Shown here: positions 1 through 7,071 of the stretch, one piece after another | Numbering within the stretch: position 1 is the first letter of the stretch | Layout: each line of letters begins with the position of its first letter | NCBI GenBank assembly: GCA_028290685.1 | Contig: JAQGJI010000036.1 | Coordinates: 1 to 7,610, forward strand | Source: Devosia sp. | GTDB taxonomy: Bacteria > Pseudomonadota > Alphaproteobacteria > Rhizobiales > Devosiaceae | DNA length: 7,610 nt | Direction of reading: 5' to 3' | The notes under the pieces: generated by a model | Told to the model about the DNA's origin: nothing | Databases searched by the model: none | The model's input: only the letters and a program-made list of their open reading frames with translations | Program-made: the position numbers and the translations under genes

Positions 1-2432
1 GTGCGCGGCTTGCGTTTGGGCTTTTCTTCAACTGGCGCCTCGGTGTCTACCGCAGTGGCGTCCACCGGCCCCGCTTCGGCCGGCGCCGTCTCATCTGTTT
101 CGACCACCTTCTTGCGACGGGGGCGCTTTGGCTTTTCAGCCGGCGCTTCCGCCTCGATGACTGCTTCCTCGCTCACCGCCGGCTCTGGTGCCGGCGCAAC
201 GGCGTCCTGCGCCAGCAGTTCGTCGGCAACAACATCGCTGGCCTCGGGGCTCAGTCCTTCCTCGCCAGCAGGAGAGGGCGCTGTCTCAACGACAGCTTCT
301 TCGCCTTCGCGTCGGTTGCGGCGGCCCCCGCGGCGGCCACGGCGGCGGCGTTTGCGTCCGTCGGCGTCTGCCGCCGACTCGCTCTGGGGACGAACCGATG
401 CCTCATCGGCTTCATCGGTCTCATCGCCCTCTACGGCAGCGTCTGCATCGACCGCTCCCTCCAGGGCCGCGGCTGCCCGCGGCTGCTGGGGGCGTTCCTC
501 GCCGCGCTCGGCACCCCCGCGACGACGGCGACGCCGGCGGCGACGGCCATTCTCGCCTTCGCCCTGCTCAGCCGAGGCCGGAGCCACGGCCTCTTCGGCC
601 TCTCCGTCCTCAATCTCATCAACGATTTCATCGACGATTTCATCATCGAGATCATCGTCGATTACGGCGCTATCCACGCGCACATGCCCTGTCAGGCGCT
701 GATCGGCGTAGGAAACGACGCGTGCATCGCCTTTTTCGATCGCAAATTGATGCCCCGTCATCTTGCTGTCGGCAGTGATGGTGATCGACAGCTGATTGCG
801 AATTTCAAGAGCCGTCAGCGTCTCGCGCTTGAAGTTCAGGATGTAAAGGGCAACATCCACCGGCACGCGCACATTGACCGACTGCCCCTGGCGGCGCAGC
901 ACATGGTCTTCGATATGGCGCATGATCATCAGCGCCAGCGACTCGGTGGAACGCACAAGGCCGGTGCCTTCGCAGATCGGGCACTTGTGGGTGGAACTTT
1001 CCACGACGCCGAATCGGATGCGCTGGCGGCTCATCTCCATCAGGCCAAAGTGGGAAATTCGGCCGACCTGAATGCGCGCGCGATCGTCCTTCAGACAATC
1101 CTTGAGCTTGCGCTCCACGGCGCGATTGCTGCGGTTCTCCATCATGTCGATAAAATCGATCACGATAAGTCCGGCCAGATCGCGCAGGCGCAATTGGCGA
1201 GCAACCTCGTCCGCGGCCTCCAGATTGGTCTGGAGAGCGGTGTCCTCGATATTGTGCTCCTTGGTGGAGCGGCCAGAGTTCACATCGATGGAGACCAGAG
1301 CCTCAGTCGGGTTGATGACGATATAGCCACCGGAGGGCAGGGTCACCGTGGGTGAGAACATGGAATCAAGCTGCTGCTCGATGCCGTACTTGGAGAACAG
1401 CGGCTGATCTTCCTTGTAGAGCAACACGTTTTTGGCGTGGCTCGGCATGATCATGCGCATGAAGTCCTTGGCTTCGCGGAAGGCCTCGTCGCCTGCCACG
1501 AACACCTCGTCGATATCCTTGTTGTACAGGTCGCGAATGGTCCGCTTGATCAGCGAGCCTTCCTCATAGACGAGGCATGGCGCCTGCGACTTGAGGGTGA
1601 GTTCGCGAACGCTTTCCCACAGGCGCATCAGATATTCGAAGTCGCGCTTCACCTCAGCCTTGGTGCGCGAGGCACCGGCCGTACGCAGGATCACGCCCAT
1701 GCCCTGCGGCACTTCCAGATCGGACGTGATCTCCTTGAGCCGCTTGCGGTCCGCAGCGTTGGTGATCTTGCGTGAAATGCCGCCACCCCTGGCGGTGTTC
1801 GGCATCAATACCGAATAGCGGCCGGCCAGCGACAGATAGGTGGTGAGCGCCGCCCCCTTGTTGCCGCGCTCTTCCTTGACAACCTGCACCAACATGACCT
1901 GCCGGCGCTTGATTACTTCCTGAATCTTGTAATGCCGCCTGCTCGGGCTCTGGCGGCGACGCTCGGGAACTTCCTCGAGCGCGTCTGCTCCGCCGATTGA
2001 TTCGATCGGCTCGGAATTGGCTGGTGCCTGCTCGATGTGGCTGGCTTCGTCGCTATCCGTACTGTCGGAATCGACTTCTGCATCGGCGAGCCCTTCGGAC
2101 GCCGCAACAGCTTCTTCTTCGGCTTCCTCGGCGTGTTCTTCCTCGTGCTCTTCATCGCGCAGCAGGGCTTCGCGGTCAGCTACCGGAATCTGGTAATAGT
2201 CGGGATGAATTTCGCTGAAAGCGAGGAATCCGTGGCGGTTGCCGCCGTACTCAACGAACGCCGCCTGCAAGGAGGGCTCAACGCGTGTCACCTTGGCGAG
2301 GTATATATTACCCCGCAGCTGGCGGCGGGTCGCCGATTCAAAGTCGAACTCCTCAAGCCTGTTACCTGCGGTAACGACAATCCGTGTTTCTTCCGGGTGG
2401 ATGGCATCCACCAGCATTCTCTTGGTCGCCAT
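1..2432 (-). CDS. rne: Ribonuclease E, 3' end beyond the window
   Basis: This is the endoribonuclease that starts mRNA decay and processes rRNA and tRNA, and that scaffolds the degradosome at the membrane or in condensates. There are 810 codons without a stop, running off the left edge. The N-terminus (MATKRMLVDAIHPEETR) is typical of alphaproteobacterial RNase E. The S1 domain is split: parts at about residues 36-82 and 166-212 flank a Glu-rich insert. R250-T251 match the 5'-monophosphate sensor pocket. D383 (in SIDVNSGR) and D426 (in VIDFIDM) match the catalytic metal-binding aspartates, and C484/C487 (CPIC) match the zinc-link cysteines. From about residue 590 the protein is disordered, alternating acidic stretches with Arg/Lys patches at 630-638, 693-708, 767-775 and 804 onward. 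The start at 2432 is preceded by GGAG at 2439-2442, six bases upstream; the ATG at 2417 is a less likely alternative. It is transcribed away from amiC. Identity is near certain; the C-terminal end is not seen. Confidence 0.97.
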   Translation of the reverse strand, partial: MATKRMLVDAIHPEETRIVVTAGNRLEEFDFESATRRQLRGNIYLAKVTRVEPSLQAAFVEYGGNRHGFLAFSEIHPDYYQIPVADREALLRDEEHEEEHAEEAEEEAVAASEGLADAEVDSDSTDSDEASHIEQAPANSEPIESIGGADALEEVPERRRQSPSRRHYKIQEVIKRRQVMLVQVVKEERGNKGAALTTYLSLAGRYSVLMPNTARGGGISRKITNAADRKRLKEITSDLEVPQGMGVILRTAGASRTKAEVKRDFEYLMRLWESVRELTLKSQAPCLVYEEGSLIKRTIRDLYNKDIDEVFVAGDEAFREAKDFMRMIMPSHAKNVLLYKEDQPLFSKYGIEQQLDSMFSPTVTLPSGGYIVINPTEALVSIDVNSGRSTKEHNIEDTALQTNLEAADEVARQLRLRDLAGLIVIDFIDMMENRSNRAVERKLKDCLKDDRARIQVGRISHFGLMEMSRQRIRFGVVESSTHKCPICEGTGLVRSTESLALMIMRHIEDHVLRRQGQSVNVRVPVDVALYILNFKRETLTALEIRNQLSITITADSKMTGHQFAIEKGDARVVSYADQRLTGHVRVDSAVIDDDLDDEIVDEIVDEIEDGEAEEAVAPASAEQGEGENGRRRRRRRRRGGAERGEERPQQPRAAAALEGAVDADAAVEGDETDEADEASVRPQSESAADADGRKRRRRGRRGGRRNRREGEEAVVETAPSPAGEEGLSPEASDVVADELLAQDAVAPAPEPAVSEEAVIEAEAPAEKPKRPRRKKVVETDETAPAEAGPVDATAVDTEAPVEEKPKRKPR
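609..644 (-). repeat. Three-unit 12-base tandem repeat inside rne
   Basis: Three consecutive 12-base units at 609-620, 621-632 and 633-644 differ at only a few positions. They encode DEIE, DEIV and DEIV when read on the plus strand order (DEIV-DEIV-DEIE in the protein, residues 597-608). The repeat sits at the junction between the folded catalytic half and the disordered tail of RNase E. It is in frame, so gain or loss of a unit would leave the gene intact. It is most simply explained by slippage in a low-complexity acidic linker. Confidence 0.75.
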
Positions 2433-2573
2433 GGGGAACTCCGCGCACTCGCGCGCCGGCAAGAGGGTGCCGACAAGTCAGATCCCTTCTGGTGGCGCTA
2501 TGCGAGGCGAATGGTTTAGAGGGGGTGGCACGCACAAGCTCTGTCCTGGGCGCGCGTTTGCATATGGTCTTGG

Positions 2574-2701
2574 CCGGACGGTGCAGCATGACAAAACGGC
2601 AATCGTTACCTTCGATCGCGTCGCGTTTTGTCCGCCTGCGGGCCATCTGACCTCTTCCTGTTGGGCTGTCTGCATCCGGGGATTGGCAGGCAACCGTCCG
2701 G
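2574..2701 (-). promoter_or_regulatory. Candidate structured 5' leader of rne (three-way junction)
   Basis: Three nested perfect inverted repeats lie here. P1 pairs 2574-2582 (CCGGACGGT) with 2693-2701 (9 bp). Inside it, P2 pairs 2590-2598 (GACAAAACG) with 2624-2632 (9 bp), and P3 pairs 2634-2639 (GCCTGC) with 2686-2691 (6 bp). P2 and P3 are one base apart, P3 and P1 are one base apart, and P1 and P2 are separated by seven bases, so the helices form a compact three-way junction. P2 can continue inward through ATCG (2602-2605) with CGAT (2613-2616). The element lies about 140-270 bases upstream of the rne start. In enterobacteria a long structured rne leader lets RNase E limit its own mRNA; the same role here is inference. 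The fold is possible on either strand, and I assign it to rne by proximity. A plus-strand small RNA is the alternative. Confidence 0.5.
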
Positions 2702-2755
2702 TCCAAGGGGGACCGAAATTCGCTTCAAGGCGCTGGATTGCCGCTTCTGAAACCA

Positions 2756-2784
2756 GACTGCAGGGCTCTTCAAATCCCGCAGTC
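2756..2784. other. Strong stem-loop in the rne-amiC intergenic region
   Basis: GACTGC at 2756-2761 and GGG at 2763-2765 pair with CCC at 2776-2778 and GCAGTC at 2779-2784. This gives nine base pairs with a single bulged base at 2762 and a ten-base loop. No T-tract follows on either strand, so it is not a standard intrinsic terminator. If the rne transcript starts upstream of it, it would add a further helix 5' of the three-way junction. It could also be a protein-binding site acting at the DNA level. Confidence 0.45.
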
Positions 2785-2940
2785 GGGCCACTTTCTGACA
2801 CCACTGTCGCAAGCCTCGCAGCTCGGCGGACGGGTTCTGCAGAAAGCAAGCGCCTTACCCCTAGCGTGTAGGGATATTGCGCCCCAATGGCAACAGGAAA
2901 GTCGAAACGTGGGGGAAGCGAGCTTTAGGCGATCCTATTA

Positions 2941-2969
2941 TTGGCTGGGTGGCAAATTCGTCGCATAAG
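2941..2969 (+). promoter_or_regulatory. Candidate sigma-70-type promoter for amiC
   Basis: TTGGCT (2941-2946) and CATAAG (2964-2969) each match four of six bases of the housekeeping -35 and -10 consensus and are separated by 17 bases. The pair sits in the most AT-rich part of the intergenic region, about 65 bases upstream of the expected amiC transcript leader end. It is a weak match, and alphaproteobacterial promoters are often degenerate. Confidence 0.3.
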
Positions 2970-3041
2970 AACCGTCAAGCCGCAGAATCGCCCCAACCGG
3001 GGAGCAGAAGCGCAGAATAGTTTGCCGGGGGCGTTCCAGAT

Positions 3042-4283
3042 TTGCTGTTCTACTTTCGTAGGTTTGTTGCTGCGCTGCTGCTGGTCGCGGTCGCGGCACC
3101 CGCATATTCCCAGGATGCGGCGCAAGCTGCGGCCCAACTTGCCTTGCCCAACGTCATGGATGTGCGGGTCACGGCGACGCCCGATCGCGCCAGAATGGTC
3201 GTGGACCTTGCTGCCAGGACCGAGTTCTCGTTTGTTTCTCTGACCAATCCTGACCGGCTGGCCGTCGACGTCCGTGCCGCAACCCTGTCGGTTCCAGAGC
3301 CTGCGGGCAAGCCGGCGGGCGAGGGTGGCGTGGTATCGGACTATTTGGTGGAACAGGCCGCGCCGGATCGCGTCCGCACGACGCTGACGCTGACCGCGCC
3401 CGCCCAGGTGCAACAGGCCTACGTGCTGGACCCCTTCGAGGATCAACCCGCCCGTCTGGTGGTGGACATCATTCCCGCGACAGCCGAAGAGTTCGCCGCC
3501 AATGCTGCGCGCGACTTGGCCGCTTCGGGCTCGGCAGTGCCAGCCATTGCAGCCACTTCAACCCCCGCAGGCGGCTCGGAACTGCCCCTGGCGAGCAAAC
3601 CCCTGGTTGTTCTCGACCCCGGTCATGGCGGGATCGACAGCGGCGCCGAGACGGCGAGCGGGGTCAAGGAAAAGGACGTCGTTCTCGCCTTTGCCCTGCG
3701 TCTGCAGGAACTCTTGGTTGCTTCCGGTCGCTTTGATGTGGCCCTCACGCGGGAGGACGATAGCTTCCTGCGGTTGGAGGAGCGCGTAGCGCTGGCCCGG
3801 ACGAACAAGGCCGATATTTTTATATCCATCCACGCGGACAGTTTTCAACAGCCCCAAATTCGCGGCGCGAGTGTCTATACCCGTGACGAGAATGCGACCG
3901 ACGTTCTGGATAAAGTGCTGGCCGATAACGAGAACAAGACGGACGTCATTGCCGGGTTTTCAATGCCTCAGATGGCTCCGGAAGTCGTCGATATCCTGCT
4001 CGACCTGATGCGGCGCGAAATGCGCTATCAATCGTACACCCTCGCCCGCTCGATTGTTCACCAGCTTGAGCCCAGCGTGGAGCTGCGCCGTTTTCCGGTA
4101 CGCCAAGCCGACTTCTTCGTTCTTCAAGCCCCTGACGTTCCCTCTGTCCTCGTGGAGTTGGGCTTTCTCTCCAATGCCGATGACATGGCCAATCTCATGC
4201 AGGGCGAGTGGCGCGATCGAACGGCTGAAGCATTGGCCCGTGGAATTTCGACCTATTTCGACGGGATCGAAGCCACGCAATGA
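3042..4283 (+). CDS. amiC: N-acetylmuramoyl-L-alanine amidase, AmiC type
   Basis: This periplasmic zinc amidase cleaves the bond between N-acetylmuramic acid and the stem peptide, splitting septal peptidoglycan so daughter cells separate. It has 413 residues, close to the usual length. A signal peptide (about 1-23, ending PAYSQ) is followed by an AMIN domain (about 35-146), which targets such enzymes to the septal wall or envelope. An Ala/Pro/Ser linker follows, then an Amidase_3 domain (about 187-408). H195 (in LDPGHGG), E210 and H264 (in SIHADS) match the zinc ligands, and E372 (in VELGFLSN) matches the catalytic glutamate. Residues about 283-330 fall where this family carries a regulatory helix that blocks the active site until a LytM-type activator binds. 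TTG is the likely start: an in-frame stop lies at 3018-3020, no ATG or GTG precedes the signal peptide, and GGGGG (3027-3031) sits ten bases upstream. CTG at 3045 is the nearest alternative. Confidence 0.93.
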   Translation: MLFYFRRFVAALLLVAVAAPAYSQDAAQAAAQLALPNVMDVRVTATPDRARMVVDLAARTEFSFVSLTNPDRLAVDVRAATLSVPEPAGKPAGEGGVVSDYLVEQAAPDRVRTTLTLTAPAQVQQAYVLDPFEDQPARLVVDIIPATAEEFAANAARDLAASGSAVPAIAATSTPAGGSELPLASKPLVVLDPGHGGIDSGAETASGVKEKDVVLAFALRLQELLVASGRFDVALTREDDSFLRLEERVALARTNKADIFISIHADSFQQPQIRGASVYTRDENATDVLDKVLADNENKTDVIAGFSMPQMAPEVVDILLDLMRREMRYQSYTLARSIVHQLEPSVELRRFPVRQADFFVLQAPDVPSVLVELGFLSNADDMANLMQGEWRDRTAEALARGISTYFDGIEATQ

Positions 4284-4463
4284 TGTGGCAAATCGGCCAC
4301 GGGCACGCGCAACTTGCACCGGCCGCTACCCCTGGCAGGCTTGTGATCCACATTTACCGGTCGCTCTGTTACCATCGCGAACATTCGAATGCATCGCTGT
4401 GGCTCCGGAACGACATACCAGGCACATCGACCATGCAAATGGTGATACGGAGAAACTGATCAT

Positions 4464-6938
4464 ATGCTGCGTTTGGTCGGCTGGCTGTTTGGCTTTGGCA
4501 TGTTCCTCGCCCTTGGCGCGGTTGGGGCCGCCGCAATCTACCTGACGAGTGTATCGGCTAATCTGCCTGATTACACCGTGCTCAAGGATTATCAGCCGCC
4601 CGTCACAACCCGCGTGCATGCCGCCGACGGCACCTTGCTAGCCGAGTTTGCGCGCGAGCGGCGCCTGTTTCAGCCCGTTGAAACGGTGCCGCCCTTGCTG
4701 GTGCATGCCTTCCTGTCGGCAGAAGACAAGGATTTCTACCGCCATGGCGGCATTGCCATTGACGGCGTGTTTCGCGCATTGCGCGACAATCTGTTGGCCA
4801 GGATGGACGGCAATTCCGCCATTCAAGGTGGCGGCTCGTCGATTACCCAGCAGGTCGCCAAAAATTTCCTGCTGACCTCCGAGCAGACCTGGGATCGCAA
4901 GATCCAGGAAGCACTGCTTGCGATCCGCATCGAATCGACTTTTTCCAAGGACCGCATCCTTGAGCTTTACCTCAACGAGATTTTTCTGGGGCTGAACTCC
5001 TACGGGGTCGCTGCCGCTGCCCTCAACTATTTCGACAAGGCTCTCTACCAGCTCGACCTGGCTGAGGCCGCCTACATCGCCGCCCTGCCCAAGGGGCCCA
5101 ACAATTACCACCCCTTCCGCCGCCCGCAGGCTGCGATCGAGCGTCGTAACTGGGTGATCGACCGCATGGTGGAAAACGGGTACGCAAGCTTTGAAGAGGG
5201 CGAAGTCGCAAAAGCGGAACCGCTGAATGTTTTGCCCCGCGAAGGGGGTAGCCAGCTTTACTCCGCGGAATATTTCACCGAGGAAGTCCGCCGCGAACTG
5301 GCAAAACTTTATGGCGAAGACCAGCTCTATGGAGGTGGCCTGTCCGTGCGCACCACTCTGGAGCCCAAGCTCCAGGAATATGCCCGCCGCGCGCTGATGG
5401 ATGGGCTGATCGCTTATGATCAGAGTAAAGGTTTCCGCGAGCCGGTGGCCAGCATTGAGCTTGGCGACGATTGGGGCGCGGATGTTGCCAAGGTCATCCC
5501 GCTAAGCGACGTGCCCGAATGGCAGCTTGCCGTAGTGCTGGAGGTTTCCGGCAATCAGGCCCGGATAGGGCTGCGGCCAGACAGCACAATAGACGGCGGC
5601 GTCGCCGAGGATCGGGTCGAGGGTGTTCTGTCAGGTCCAGAGATCGCCTGGGTATCCCAGCCCTTGCAGGATATTCTCGAAATCGGTGACGTGGTCTACG
5701 TGTCTCCCGTCGCGGGGCAGACTGGGATCTATACGCTGCAGCAAATCCCCGAGATCGAAGGCGCCTTGGTCGCCATGGACCCACGCACGGGCCGCGTTCT
5801 GGCCATGGTGGGGGGCTTCTCCTACGCCATGAGCGAGTTCAATCGAGCCACCCAGGCCCTGCGCCAGCCCGGCTCTTCCTTCAAGCCTATAGTTTATGCC
5901 GCCGCGCTGGATAATGGCTACACGCCAGCCTCGGTGGTGCTGGATGCCCCTGTCGAGATTCGCAACGGCGATGGCACGATCTGGCGGCCCGAGAACTATG
6001 CCCAGGAATTTTATGGCCCTCAAACCTTGCGGCGGGGCATCGAGCGCAGCCGCAACGTCATGACCGTTCGTCTGGCCAAGGATATCGGCATGCCTCTGGT
6101 GGCGGAATACGCTCGTCTGTTCGGCGTTTACGACACCATGCAGCCGGTTCTGGCCATGGCCTTGGGCGCGGGTGAAACCACCGATCTGCGGATGACCGCC
6201 GCTTACGCCACCATAGCAAACGGCGGCCGCAAGATCGTGCCGACCTTGATCGACCGCGTTCAGGACCGCTATGGGGTTACCGTCTACAAACACGATCAGC
6301 GCCTGTGCCAAGGCTGCGAGGCAAGCTCCTGGCACGGGCAGGGCGAACCCACCATCATCGACAATCGCGAGCAGGTGCTCGACCCGATGACTGCCTACCA
6401 GATCACCTCCATGATGGAAGGCGTGGTGCAACGCGGCACCGGCACGGCGGCAAAAGTGCTGAACCGTCCAGTCGCTGGAAAAACCGGCACAACTAACGAC
6501 TACAAGGATGCCTGGTTCGTGGGCTTTACACCCGAACTGGCCGTGGGTGTCTACGTCGGGTACGACCAGCCGCGCTCAATGGGCAGCGCGGTGACCGGCG
6601 GTTCGTTCGCCGTGCCGATCTTCACTGAATTCATGCAGAAAGCCTTGGAGGGCAAGCCCGCAACCCCGTTCAATGAACCTGCCGGCATGACCAGTGCCTT
6701 GATCAACCCCAACTCCGGCGTTCAGGCGTTCGAGGGGGAAGCAGCTATCGAAGAGGCCTTCAAGCCTGGCACCGGTCCGAACCTGATGACCTCGGTTATC
6801 GGTCTTGACGCCAACACGTTCAACGATATCCAGCGCCAGCAGCAGATGCAGCAGCAATATGGTTCCGGATACATGACGCAGCCCAGCGGCGGCGGACGTT
6901 TCATGGACCCAAGTCTTGACCGCGGCGGCTTTTTCTAG
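4464..6938 (+). CDS. mrcA: Penicillin-binding protein 1A, bifunctional transglycosylase/transpeptidase
   Basis: This inner-membrane class A PBP polymerises lipid II into glycan strands and cross-links them in the periplasm. It has 824 residues, a normal size. One N-terminal membrane anchor spans about residues 5-28. The GT51 glycosyltransferase domain (about 50-225) shows the catalytic E87 in AEDKDF, GGSSITQQ (123-130), RKIQEA (145-150) and the RILELYLNEIFLG block (164-176). An OB-like insert (about 320-425) precedes the transpeptidase domain, with nucleophile S471 in SSFK, S529-R-N, and K673-T-G. A CxxC pair (C615, C618) lies between the last two motifs. The tail (788-824) is rich in Gln and Gly and looks disordered. 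The start has GGAG at 4449-4452, eleven bases upstream, which is rather long spacing. It lies 180 bases after amiC, so it may have its own promoter, but I cannot pick one. In Agrobacterium, PBP1a is the main polar-growth synthase; a similar role here is inference. Confidence 0.97.
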   Translation: MLRLVGWLFGFGMFLALGAVGAAAIYLTSVSANLPDYTVLKDYQPPVTTRVHAADGTLLAEFARERRLFQPVETVPPLLVHAFLSAEDKDFYRHGGIAIDGVFRALRDNLLARMDGNSAIQGGGSSITQQVAKNFLLTSEQTWDRKIQEALLAIRIESTFSKDRILELYLNEIFLGLNSYGVAAAALNYFDKALYQLDLAEAAYIAALPKGPNNYHPFRRPQAAIERRNWVIDRMVENGYASFEEGEVAKAEPLNVLPREGGSQLYSAEYFTEEVRRELAKLYGEDQLYGGGLSVRTTLEPKLQEYARRALMDGLIAYDQSKGFREPVASIELGDDWGADVAKVIPLSDVPEWQLAVVLEVSGNQARIGLRPDSTIDGGVAEDRVEGVLSGPEIAWVSQPLQDILEIGDVVYVSPVAGQTGIYTLQQIPEIEGALVAMDPRTGRVLAMVGGFSYAMSEFNRATQALRQPGSSFKPIVYAAALDNGYTPASVVLDAPVEIRNGDGTIWRPENYAQEFYGPQTLRRGIERSRNVMTVRLAKDIGMPLVAEYARLFGVYDTMQPVLAMALGAGETTDLRMTAAYATIANGGRKIVPTLIDRVQDRYGVTVYKHDQRLCQGCEASSWHGQGEPTIIDNREQVLDPMTAYQITSMMEGVVQRGTGTAAKVLNRPVAGKTGTTNDYKDAWFVGFTPELAVGVYVGYDQPRSMGSAVTGGSFAVPIFTEFMQKALEGKPATPFNEPAGMTSALINPNSGVQAFEGEAAIEEAFKPGTGPNLMTSVIGLDANTFNDIQRQQQMQQQYGSGYMTQPSGGGRFMDPSLDRGGFF

Positions 6939-6941
6939 CGT

Positions 6942-7007
6942 GCCAGGCGGTTGCTGCACGATTGGGAGTGCACTCAGCCGTCCTGGCTAGGTGGATTTTT
7001 TCCACTT
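6942..7007 (+). terminator. Terminator-like hairpins after mrcA
   Basis: Three bases after the mrcA stop, GCCAGG-CGG (6942-6950) pairs with CCG (6978-6980) and CCTGGC (6982-6987), with one bulged T at 6981. Inside that stem TGCAC (6955-6959) pairs with GTGCA (6968-6972). A run of six T (6996-7001) follows eight bases after the stem. It lies within a second short hairpin, AGGTGGA (6989-6995) with TCCACTT (7001-7007, one G-T pair) around a five-T loop. The gap between stem and T-run is longer than in a textbook intrinsic terminator, so termination may be partial. Its position between mrcA and the next gene's leader supports the call. Confidence 0.5.
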
Positions 7008-7029
7008 TGTAATGCGACCGAGTGCACAC
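6966..7029 (+). repeat. Repeated GAGTGCAC motif upstream of the small exported gene
   Basis: GAGTGCACTC at 6966-6975 is a perfect ten-base palindrome. Its first eight bases recur at 7020-7027, followed by AC where the palindrome has TC. The two copies are 54 bases apart, close to five helical turns, and the second lies just upstream of an AT-rich -10-like stretch (TATTAAAT, 7035-7042). This arrangement resembles paired operator sites, but the first copy also serves as the inner part of the post-mrcA hairpin, so it may have no separate role. Confidence 0.35.
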
Positions 7030-7071
7030 CATTGTATTAAATAGGTTCGCACCATCGATAGGGGTTACACC

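Larger units (their letters stand above)
2433..3041. other. Long divergent intergenic region between rne and amiC
   Basis: These 609 bases hold no convincing gene. Short open frames exist on both strands but none has a recognisable product, and the longest ones run into or out of rne in another frame. The rne-proximal half carries several strong inverted repeats (listed separately). The amiC-proximal part is more AT-rich around 2925-2970 and holds a promoter-like pair. Small palindromes include TTCTGCAGAA at 2835-2844 and CCCTA/TAGGG at 2859-2873. The region must contain the divergent promoters for rne and amiC. On the minus strand the best -10-like hexamer I see is AATAAT (2942 to 2937), but its -35 partner is poor, so I do not call an rne promoter. 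Confidence 0.7.

Noticed and set aside
1..1775. Several long plus-strand open frames (1-702, 188-778, 684-1355, 1437-1775) look like genes.
   Set aside because: They lie antisense to rne, whose minus-strand frame carries all the RNase E motifs. Their products are low-complexity or have no recognisable domain, and GC-rich Arg/Glu/Ala codons leave antisense frames open by chance.
2362..2849. Minus-strand open frames upstream of rne (2362-2706 and 2478-2849), possibly a leader peptide or small gene.
   Set aside because: Composition is unremarkable, no family is recognisable, and one overlaps the rne start in another frame. The perfect inverted repeats explain the sequence better.
2239..2871. 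A 210-residue plus-strand open frame spanning the rne start and the intergenic region.
   Set aside because: It overlaps the 5' end of rne antisense, has no recognisable domain, and its downstream half covers the paired structural elements. No clear ribosome-binding site supports it.
4272..4300. GCCAC, GTGGC and GCCAC in succession around the amiC stop, giving two mutually exclusive hairpins that might form a terminator or attenuator.
   Set aside because: The stems are only five base pairs, the first arm is coding sequence, and no T-tract follows.
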